From a virus: a stretch of 45,992 nt of DNA. Under the pieces are notes generated by a model. The model was given only the letters and a program-made list of their open reading frames with translations, ran no database searches and was not told the origin of the DNA. Where the stretch lies: positions 1 through 45,992 of the IMG/VR virus record IMGVR_UViG_3300020603_000036. The stretch is one strand, 5' to 3'. Below, piece by piece: positions 26,192 through 32,683 of this stretch (its first letter is position 1; the number at the start of each line of letters is the position of its first letter). Position numbers and translations under genes: made by a program.

Positions 26192-26641
26192 ATGAAAGAG
26201 CAAGATCAAGTTAAGATGGAATTCCTTCTTACACTTAATGACAACATTGTCGTCCAAAGATTTTTTAACGTTAGAGGTTACAATCCAAAGGCAAGACTAT
26301 CAACCGACTTGTACGAGTACATGTATGGAGTTAAAGAAACTCTTCACCAATACCTGAAGATGAAGACTGTTGTCTATATGTTAGACAATAAGGAGGCAAT
26401 CATTCATGACCAAAAAATCATGGAGACCTCTTTTACAGAAGGACCCGAAGTTTTTCATCTTTATGTAAAAGTTGGAGATGAGACAATTTGTCATAGAATT
26501 TTTGATGGAAAAAATTATCCTCCAAAAGTTCGTTATACAGTGGATGTAAGACCATATTTGAAAGAGATCCTTTCATCACTGACTGACATTTTTTCAAAAA
26601 CAGAATTAAATCACGAATACTGTGGAATTGAGTTAGTATAG
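26192..26641 (+). CDS. Conserved protein with internal duplication, unknown function
   Basis: 149 residues. Two halves repeat the same pattern. The first has EFLLTLNDNIVVQRFFNV, then YNPKARLSTDLYEYM and a helix. The second has VFHLYVKVGDETICHRIFDG, then YPPKVRYTVDVRPYL and a helix. This indicates an ancient tandem duplication of a module of about 45 residues (strand, strand, a Y-P-K/R loop, helix). The family is not recognised with certainty. It is embedded between the exonuclease and gp41 genes, six bases after the former, so a replication-accessory role is likely by context (T4 has gp40 and gp59 as helicase helpers), but no similarity to those was seen. Confidence 0.75.
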   Translation: MKEQDQVKMEFLLTLNDNIVVQRFFNVRGYNPKARLSTDLYEYMYGVKETLHQYLKMKTVVYMLDNKEAIIHDQKIMETSFTEGPEVFHLYVKVGDETICHRIFDGKNYPPKVRYTVDVRPYLKEILSSLTDIFSKTELNHEYCGIELV

Positions 26642-26645
26642 GAGG

Positions 26646-26652
26646 TATTTAT
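26646..26652 (+). promoter_or_regulatory. TATTTAT promoter-like heptamer before the helicase gene
   Basis: TATTTATAAA, 29 bases before ATG 26682. It allows gp41 to be transcribed separately from the uvsX operon. Confidence 0.4.
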
Positions 26653-26681
26653 AAATTCAAGGGTAGTGGGGACATACATAT

Positions 26682-28064
26682 ATGCAAAAAAATTTCGATT
26701 ATTTAGGTAATACATTTCAGGTTCAATTAATCAATCAGATTATAGAAGACAAGGAGTTTTCACAGACGATAGTAAATGTCTTGGAAACTTCTTATTTCGA
26801 CAACAAATACTTTAAAATGATTGTTGCGATGGTAAAGGAGTATTACACGAAATACCAATCCACCCCAACCTTCGAAACCTTGGAACAGATTGCTAAATCT
26901 GAAATCTCGACTGAGATGGTCCTGAAAATAATTTTGGATACAATCAAACAAGTAAAAGACGCCCCTTTTGACGGTAGCATTTTTGTACAAGAAAAAGCTT
27001 TGAAGTTCTGTAAACAACAGGAGTTACAGAAAGCAATGAAACAAGCTCAGAAAATAATCGATGAAGGTGATTTCGAATCCTATGACAAAGTTGAAGAACT
27101 AGTTAGAGATGCTATCCAAGTTGGAGAACGTGAATTGGGTACTGGAGATGTTTTTGCTAATTTAGATGTGGTTTTAGATGAGGATTTCAGATCACCAGTA
27201 CCGATGGGAATTAGAGGTATTGACAATCTTCTTAAGGGTGGACTAGCAAAAGGTGAGATTGGTGTGATACTTGCGCCTACCGGTGTTGGTAAAACAACTA
27301 TCCTGACAAAAATAGCTAACACAGCATTTAACATGGGTTTCAATGTTGTTCAAGTATTCTTTGAGGACAATCCAAAAATTATACAAAGAAAACATTTTAC
27401 AATATGGACAGGTATAGAGCCTGATAAACTTGTGTTACACAAAGAAAAAGTATTTGAGAAGATAGATGAAATTCAAAACTCAATGAAAAACAAATTGATT
27501 CTAAAAAAACTTCCATCTGATTCACTTACAATGTTACAAATAAAAAATCAAATCCGTAAAATGATAGCTGATGGTAATAAAGTAGATTTGGTTGTATTGG
27601 ATTACATAGATTGTGTAATGCCCGAAAAAGTTTTGGGTGATGAGTGGAAAAGCGAAGGATCAGTCATGAGACATTTTGAAGCCATGTGTCACGAACTTGG
27701 ATTAGTCGGTTGGACTGCAACACAAGGTAATAGAAGTTCAATTTCATCTGAAGTTGTAACAACCGATCAAATGGGTGGATCAATTAAAAAAGCTCAAGTC
27801 GGACACGTAATCATTTCTGTAGCTAAAACTCTTCAACAGAAAGAGTTAAATTTAGCTACGATTGCGATTACTAAGTCTCGTATTGGTAAAGATGGTGTCG
27901 TTTTTGAAAACTGTAAGTTTAACAACGAACTTTTGGAAATTGACACCGATACTTCTGTAACCTTTTTAGGATTTGAAGAACAACAAGAACAAAAAAAATC
28001 GGATCGAGTCAAAGAACTTCTCGATAAAAGAAAGCAAAGAGAAGAACAAAAAAAAATAAATTAA
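26682..28064 (+). CDS. 41: DnaB-type replicative helicase (gp41-like)
   Basis: 460 residues (T4 gp41: 475). It is a hexameric helicase moving 5'-3' on the lagging-strand template. The N-terminal helical domain (about 1-160) is followed by a linker with PMGIRGIDNLLKGGLAKGEI, Walker A APTGVGKTT (198-206, Lys204), the FFEDNPKIIQRK motif 1a region, Walker B LVVLDYIDCVMP (about 303-314), ATQGNRSS (DnaB motif 3) and KAQVGHVIISVAKT. The tail is basic and Gln/Lys-rich. No primase domain is present, so a separate primase must be encoded elsewhere. A TATTTAT heptamer lies upstream and a hairpin with T tract follows. Confidence 0.92.
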   Translation: MQKNFDYLGNTFQVQLINQIIEDKEFSQTIVNVLETSYFDNKYFKMIVAMVKEYYTKYQSTPTFETLEQIAKSEISTEMVLKIILDTIKQVKDAPFDGSIFVQEKALKFCKQQELQKAMKQAQKIIDEGDFESYDKVEELVRDAIQVGERELGTGDVFANLDVVLDEDFRSPVPMGIRGIDNLLKGGLAKGEIGVILAPTGVGKTTILTKIANTAFNMGFNVVQVFFEDNPKIIQRKHFTIWTGIEPDKLVLHKEKVFEKIDEIQNSMKNKLILKKLPSDSLTMLQIKNQIRKMIADGNKVDLVVLDYIDCVMPEKVLGDEWKSEGSVMRHFEAMCHELGLVGWTATQGNRSSISSEVVTTDQMGGSIKKAQVGHVIISVAKTLQQKELNLATIAITKSRIGKDGVVFENCKFNNELLEIDTDTSVTFLGFEEQQEQKKSDRVKELLDKRKQREEQKKIN

Positions 28065-28066
28065 AT

Positions 28067-28110
28067 ATCTCTTCGTTTGAAAAAAAAACTAAAAAAAACG
28101 GAGATTTTTT
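28067..28110 (+). terminator. Imperfect terminator after gp41
   Basis: ATCTC (28067-28071) pairs with GAGAT (28101-28105) and CGTTT (28074-28078) with AAACG (28096-28100), with a two-base TT bulge and an A-rich loop, followed by TTTTT. It is weaker than the other hairpins here. Confidence 0.5.
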
Positions 28111-28144
28111 TATTCAAAATCGGGTAGATTAGATGATGGACCTA

Positions 28145-28151
28145 TATTTAT
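28145..28151 (+). promoter_or_regulatory. TATTTAT heptamer, distal copy upstream of nrdJ
   Basis: CTATATTTATC, 55 bases before the nrdJ ATG. A second copy lies at 28184. The 142-base region from 28065 to 28206 holds the gp41 terminator and both heptamers and no gene. Confidence 0.35.
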
Positions 28152-28183
28152 CATTTAAAATCCTCGATTTTTTCATAAATTAG

Positions 28184-28190
28184 TATTTAT
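28184..28190 (+). promoter_or_regulatory. TATTTAT heptamer, proximal copy upstream of nrdJ
   Basis: GTATTTATAAAAA, 16 bases before ATG 28207; same spacing class as for the tape-measure and 1763-residue genes. Confidence 0.45.
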
Positions 28191-28206
28191 AAAAATTCAC
28201 AAAAAA

Positions 28207-30069
28207 ATGGACATTTCAAACCGAATTCTCTCAGACATCACAGTGTACATGAAATACGCTAAGTATATCCCTGAGTTGAAGAGAAGAGAGACTTGGCAAG
28301 AGCTCGTAACAAGAAACATGCAGATGCATATTAAGATGTATCCCAAATTAGAAAAAGAAATTCGTGAGAACTACATGTACGTTTACAAGAAACAAGTTCT
28401 CCCATCTATGAGATCAATGCAATTTGCAGGGAAACCAATTGAGATATCACCCAACAGAATTTACAACTGTGCATTTGTTCCAGTTGATGATTGGAGAGTA
28501 TTCTCAGAAATCATGTTCCTTTTATTAGGTGGAACAGGTGTTGGTTACTCAGTTCAAAAACATCACGTAGAACAAATACCAGAAATTAGAAAACCAAACA
28601 AAGATAGAGGAAGAAGATGGTTGGTAGCTGATTCTATTGAAGGTTGGGCAGATGCCGTTAAGGTTTTAGTCAAGTCTTATTTCTTCGGTGGTTCAAAGAT
28701 TGAATTTGATTTTTCTGACATAAGACCGAAAGGTGCCCGTCTTGTCACATCAGGAGGTAAAGCTCCTGGTCCTCAACCATTGAAAGAGTGTCTTATCAAA
28801 CTTGAAGGTATCTTAGATTCAAAAGAAGATGGAGAAAAACTAAGACCGATCGAAGTTCACGATATGGTATGTCACATAGCTGACGCAGTTCTTGCTGGTG
28901 GTATCAGAAGAGCGGCACTTATCTCTTTATTCTCTGCATCGGACGATGAGATGATTGGATCTAAGAGTGGATCATGGTGGGAAACAAATCCACAAAGAGG
29001 AAGAGCTAACAACTCTGTAACTCTTATGAGACATAAGATTGATAAAGAATATTTCATGGATTTATGGAAGAGAATCGAAGTAAGCGGAGCTGGTGAACCC
29101 GGTATTTACTTGAGTAATGATAAAGATTGGGGAACAAATCCTTGTTGTGAAATTGCACTTCGCCCATTCCAATTTTGTAATCTTACAGAGGTGAACGTAT
29201 CAAATGTCGTATCACAAGAGGACTACGAATCAAGAGTTAAAGCAGCATCATTTATTGGTACATTACAGGCAGGATATACTAATTTTCATTATCTTAGACC
29301 AATATGGAAAAGAACAACAGAAAAAGACGCTCTTGTTGGAATCTCTATGACAGGTATTGGATCAGGTGCGGTTATTGGACTTAATATGAAATCTGCGGCT
29401 AAAGTTGTCAAAGAAGAAAACGAAAGAGTTGCAGACCTAATAGGTATCAACAAAGCGGCTAGATGTACAACTGTAAAACCCGCGGGTACAACATCACTTA
29501 CACTTGGTACATCTTCAGGTATTCACGCTTGGCACAATGATCACTACATCCGTAGAGTGAGAGTAGGCAAAAACGAAGCAATATATTCTTACCTAAAGAA
29601 TAATCATCCTGAACTTATCGAGGACGAATATTTCAGACCACACGACACAGCGGTCATTGGCATACCACAAAAATCCCCCGATGGAGCAATAATCAGAAAC
29701 GAATCACCAATTCAATTATTGGAAAGAGTAAAAAAGGTACACCTTGAGTGGGTAAAAGGAGGTCACAGAACAGGAAGTAACACACACAATGTATCGGCAA
29801 CAATCTCAATCAGAGAACACGAGTGGCCGGCTGTTGGGGAGTGGATGTGGGAAAACCGAGATCACTACAATGGACTTTCAGTTTTACCATACGACGGTGG
29901 AACATATATCCAAGCTCCATTTGAAGATTGTACAAAAGAAAAATACGAAGAGTTATTAAAACCACTCAAAGACATTGATCTTTCAAAAATTATTGAAGTT
30001 GACGATAATACTGATCTCTCAGGCGAAGTAGCTTGTGCGGGAGGTGCCTGTGAAATTGTAATGGCATAA
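28207..30069 (+). CDS. nrdJ: Class II (adenosylcobalamin-dependent) ribonucleoside-triphosphate reductase
   Basis: 620 residues. It reduces ribonucleotides to deoxyribonucleotides using a coenzyme B12-derived radical. It matches the monomeric class II type (Lactobacillus leichmannii RTPR, 739 residues). The signature NPCCEIALRPFQFCNLTE carries Asn311, Cys313, Glu315 and Cys324 with exactly the spacing of N406, C408, E410 and C419 of that enzyme. Cys in YNCAFVP (near residue 88) would be the partner of Cys324. The C-terminal CAGGAC pair (Cys610, Cys615) is the mobile re-reducing dithiol. GGTGVGYSVQ, GGIRRAALIS and KPAGTTSLTLGTSSG are further conserved segments. The host must supply or take up cobalamin. 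It overlaps the DUF5522-like gene by one base. Confidence 0.93.
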   Translation: MDISNRILSDITVYMKYAKYIPELKRRETWQELVTRNMQMHIKMYPKLEKEIRENYMYVYKKQVLPSMRSMQFAGKPIEISPNRIYNCAFVPVDDWRVFSEIMFLLLGGTGVGYSVQKHHVEQIPEIRKPNKDRGRRWLVADSIEGWADAVKVLVKSYFFGGSKIEFDFSDIRPKGARLVTSGGKAPGPQPLKECLIKLEGILDSKEDGEKLRPIEVHDMVCHIADAVLAGGIRRAALISLFSASDDEMIGSKSGSWWETNPQRGRANNSVTLMRHKIDKEYFMDLWKRIEVSGAGEPGIYLSNDKDWGTNPCCEIALRPFQFCNLTEVNVSNVVSQEDYESRVKAASFIGTLQAGYTNFHYLRPIWKRTTEKDALVGISMTGIGSGAVIGLNMKSAAKVVKEENERVADLIGINKAARCTTVKPAGTTSLTLGTSSGIHAWHNDHYIRRVRVGKNEAIYSYLKNNHPELIEDEYFRPHDTAVIGIPQKSPDGAIIRNESPIQLLERVKKVHLEWVKGGHRTGSNTHNVSATISIREHEWPAVGEWMWENRDHYNGLSVLPYDGGTYIQAPFEDCTKEKYEELLKPLKDIDLSKIIEVDDNTDLSGEVACAGGACEIVMA

Positions 30070-30266
30070 TGACAGACGAAATAAAGAAAAATCATGACGG
30101 GGAGAAGAACGAACTTCTCCCCTCTGATTTTTATATGGAAGGTACAAGAAAGGTTTATACTGAATATTGGCACATCAAAAGGGGGGTTTGTTGTGGATCA
30201 GTATGTAGACATTGTCCATATGAACCTAAATACGAAAGAGGGTCTATTACTTTAATTGAAAAATAA
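30069..30266 (+). CDS. DUF5522-like small Cys-rich protein
   Basis: 65 residues. The core YWHIKRGVCCGSVCRHCPYE, preceded by DFYMEGTRKVYTE, matches the pattern I know for DUF5522 (YHxxRGxCCGxxCRHCPY). Four Cys and two His in this segment suggest metal binding, but the function is unknown. It begins one base inside the nrdJ stop (TAATG), so the two are translationally coupled; a link to ribonucleotide reductase (metal or redox support) is possible but unproven. A nine-base hairpin lies within codons 11-18. The ATG at 30135 (MEGTRK), downstream of the hairpin, is an alternative start, but the family pattern appears to begin slightly upstream of it. Confidence 0.7.
   Translation: MTDEIKKNHDGEKNELLPSDFYMEGTRKVYTEYWHIKRGVCCGSVCRHCPYEPKYERGSITLIEK
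30099..30130 (+). terminator. Intragenic hairpin at the start of the DUF5522-like gene
   Basis: Nine-base perfect stem GGGGAGAAG / CTTCTCCCC (30099-30107 with 30114-30122), loop AACGAA, followed by TCTGATTTTT. It could be a partial terminator or attenuator for the nrdJ transcript. The T run is interrupted and the hairpin is within a coding frame. Confidence 0.45.
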
Positions 30267-30274
30267 TCCAAGTA

Positions 30275-30281
30275 TATTTAT
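30275..30281 (+). promoter_or_regulatory. TATTTAT promoter-like heptamer before gene 25
   Basis: TATATTTATGA, six bases before ATG 30288. No other in-frame ATG is near, so transcription starting 6-8 bases downstream of the heptamer would make a nearly leaderless mRNA. Confidence 0.45.
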
Positions 30282-30287
30282 GACTAT

Positions 30288-30749
30288 ATGGGAGACGGTA
30301 CTACATATGGTATAAATTTTCCTTTTCGTGATTCTTTGCGAGGTGATTACTTGGCTCTGACAAATACGGTTAACCAAGAAATCCGAGCTGACCTTATTAA
30401 TCTTTTACTCACAAGGAAAGGTGCGAGATATTATTTACCAGACTTTGGGACAAGATTGTATGAATATATCTTCGAACCTATGGACGGTTTGACCTTCGAC
30501 GCAATTGAATCAGACATAAGAGCAAACGTTGAAAAATATATTCCAAATTTAATTCTAAATAAAATAACTATTGAACCGTTGGACCCCAAAGAAGAATCAG
30601 AATTTCAAGTAGGTACCGACACACAAACATCCCAAATTTATAGATATCCAGGAAAGGGTACAGCTGAATACACTGCTAAAGTGAAAATAGATTTCTCAGT
30701 GCAAGACTCGACATTCGCGACCAGTGATTTCGTAATAATCAATATTTAA
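30288..30749 (+). CDS. 25: Baseplate wedge protein gp25-like
   Basis: 153 residues (T4 gp25: 132). It nucleates the sheath-proximal baseplate ring and belongs to the gp25/lysozyme-like structural family, with counterparts in P2 (gpW) and type VI secretion (TssE). The sequence shows INFPFRDSLRGDYLALTNTV, then NQEIRADLINLLLTRKGARY and the hallmark DFGTRLYEYIFEPM, followed by ESDIRANVEKYIPNLILNKI. The basic-Gly-Arg-Tyr-(5)-FGT-L core is well preserved. It lies five bases upstream of the gp6-like gene; the gp25-gp6 pairing is the usual start of a contractile-tail wedge operon. It is separated here from the first baseplate block by the replication module. Confidence 0.93.
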   Translation: MGDGTTYGINFPFRDSLRGDYLALTNTVNQEIRADLINLLLTRKGARYYLPDFGTRLYEYIFEPMDGLTFDAIESDIRANVEKYIPNLILNKITIEPLDPKEESEFQVGTDTQTSQIYRYPGKGTAEYTAKVKIDFSVQDSTFATSDFVIINI

Positions 30750-30754
30750 AATAA

Positions 30755-32593
30755 ATGGCTAATCGTAGAATACCATATACAACAAGGGACTTTGAAGGTA
30801 TAAGAGAAGAACTAATACAATATGTAAGAACGTATTATCCTGAACTTATACAGAACTTTAATGATGCCTCTGTGTTTTCTGTATTCTTGGATTTGAACGC
30901 CGCGGTAGCCGACAACTTACACTATCACATAGATAGAAGTATACAAGAGACCGTATTACAATACGCACAACAGAGGTCTTCAATTTATAATATTGCCAGA
31001 ACTTATGGACTAAAAATACCGGGACAAAGACCCTCTGTTGCTCTTGTTGATTTTTCAATCACAGTACCGGCATTTGGTGACAAGGAGGATGAAAGATACT
31101 TAGGCCAATTAAGAAGAGGATCTCAAGTTGTAGGTGCTGGACAAGTATTTGAAAATGTTGAAGACATTGACTTTGCTTCGCCATACAACTCTCAAGGATT
31201 TCCGAACAGATTGAAAATTCCAAACTTCGACTCGAGTAATAGAATTATAAACTACACAATTACAAAGAGAGAAGTTGTCGTCAATGGAATTACCAAAGTA
31301 TTCAAAAGAGTTATTGGTCCTGCAGATGTAAGACCATTCTTGGAAATATTTTTACCCGAAAAAAACGTGCTTGGAGTGACAAGTGTTCTTCTAAAAGATG
31401 GTACAAGTTACACAACAGTTCCAACGGTCAACGAATTTTTAGGTTTTGAAAATAAAAGCTTTGAGGTGGACGCATTAGCTGAGGACAGAATATTCATAGA
31501 AGATCCAACAAAAGTTTCGGATCAACCAGGTATCAAAGTTGGAAAATATATTCAAACCCAAAATCGATTTATAACTGAATATACACCCGAGGGTTTCTTG
31601 AAAATGACATTCGGTGGTGGAACTAATACTTCACAAGATGCATTGAATCAATTTACAACTTTGGGAGTACCATTGAATTTACAACTTTACCAAAACAATA
31701 TGTCATTGGGTTCCGCTTTGAGAGCTAACACTACTCTATTTGTTCAATACAGGACAGGTGGTGGTTTATCAACAAACTTGGGAACAAATGTTATTAATCA
31801 AATCGGAACAATAAGTTTTTTTGTTAATGGTCCCTCCGATAACATAAATCAACAAGTTACAAGTTCACTAAGATGTAATAACGTAACTGCCGCGATTGGT
31901 GGTGCTGGACAACCCACAGTCGAAGAAACAAGAAATTATGTTGCTTTCAACTTTTCTTCACAAAATAGAGCAGTCAGCGTTAACGATTACGAAGCTTTAA
32001 TAAGAAAAATGCCCTCTCAGTTCGGAGCCCCTGCTAAAGTTGCGATCACTGAGAATAACAATAAGATTAATGTTCAAATACTTTCTTATGACACCACAGG
32101 TAAGTTGACATCCATTGTCTCGAACACTCTGAAACAAAATTTGGCTAATTACTTGTCAAATTATCGTATGATGAATGACTACATAGCAATCGAGACTGCT
32201 GAGGTTATTGATTTGAGTTTGGATATATCTGTAGTACTTGATTCAACACAAAACCAAGGACAAGTCATCACAAATATCATCAACAAAGTGTCAACTTTCT
32301 TGGATCCTCAAATTAGAAATTTGGGTCAGAACATTTACATATCTCAGCTCAATAGTCTTATACAAGACGAGAACGGAGTAATTACCGTGACCGCAATAGA
32401 CGTGTTTAACGAAGTAGGTGGACAATATTCAGGGTTCCAAACATCGATGGCATATTCAAATGATGTAACAAAACAAATTAGACCTGTTGATGACACCATC
32501 TTTGCTCAACCGAACCAAGTTTATCAGATAAGATATCCAAACAAAGATATCAGGGTCAAAGTCAAGAACTTCCAAAACGTTCAGTTCTCTTAA
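30755..32593 (+). CDS. 6: Baseplate wedge protein gp6-like (J family)
   Basis: 612 residues (T4 gp6: 660). It forms the inner iris of the baseplate and links neighbouring wedges. Pattern: IPYTTRDFEGIREELIQYVR and YPELIQNFNDASVFSVFLDL at the N-terminus, then LHYHIDRSIQETVLQYAQQR with SIYNIARTYG, all typical of gp6/gpJ proteins. The C-terminal half contains RAVSVNDYEALIRKMPSQFG and VNKVSTFLDP-type segments, the J-family domain pair. No Shine-Dalgarno precedes the ATG; the leader is AAAATAA. The gene is cotranscribed with gp25, and a 90-base gap then precedes the next promoter-like heptamer. Confidence 0.92.
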   Translation: MANRRIPYTTRDFEGIREELIQYVRTYYPELIQNFNDASVFSVFLDLNAAVADNLHYHIDRSIQETVLQYAQQRSSIYNIARTYGLKIPGQRPSVALVDFSITVPAFGDKEDERYLGQLRRGSQVVGAGQVFENVEDIDFASPYNSQGFPNRLKIPNFDSSNRIINYTITKREVVVNGITKVFKRVIGPADVRPFLEIFLPEKNVLGVTSVLLKDGTSYTTVPTVNEFLGFENKSFEVDALAEDRIFIEDPTKVSDQPGIKVGKYIQTQNRFITEYTPEGFLKMTFGGGTNTSQDALNQFTTLGVPLNLQLYQNNMSLGSALRANTTLFVQYRTGGGLSTNLGTNVINQIGTISFFVNGPSDNINQQVTSSLRCNNVTAAIGGAGQPTVEETRNYVAFNFSSQNRAVSVNDYEALIRKMPSQFGAPAKVAITENNNKINVQILSYDTTGKLTSIVSNTLKQNLANYLSNYRMMNDYIAIETAEVIDLSLDISVVLDSTQNQGQVITNIINKVSTFLDPQIRNLGQNIYISQLNSLIQDENGVITVTAIDVFNEVGGQYSGFQTSMAYSNDVTKQIRPVDDTIFAQPNQVYQIRYPNKDIRVKVKNFQNVQFS

Positions 32594-32661
32594 GTTTATT
32601 ATCACCCCGAGTCAACTATTATTAGATTGTACGCCCTTTCCTTAGAAAATGGGTGTTAAAC

Positions 32662-32668
32662 TATTTAT
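32662..32668 (+). promoter_or_regulatory. TATTTAT promoter-like heptamer before the 1763-residue gene
   Basis: CTATTTATGAAA, 15 bases before ATG 32684, opening the second baseplate/tail operon. Confidence 0.5.
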
Positions 32669-32683
32669 GAAAAAAGTCAATTA

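Noticed and set aside
26640-26645. Perfect AGGAGG
   Set aside because: It lies on the stop of the 149-residue gene and 36 bases before the next ATG, too far to serve as a ribosome-binding site; other starts here lack Shine-Dalgarno sequences.
32619-32655. Possible hairpin CGCCC ... GGGTG after the gp6-like gene
   Set aside because: The stem is short, with a wobble and a mismatch, and no T tract follows.
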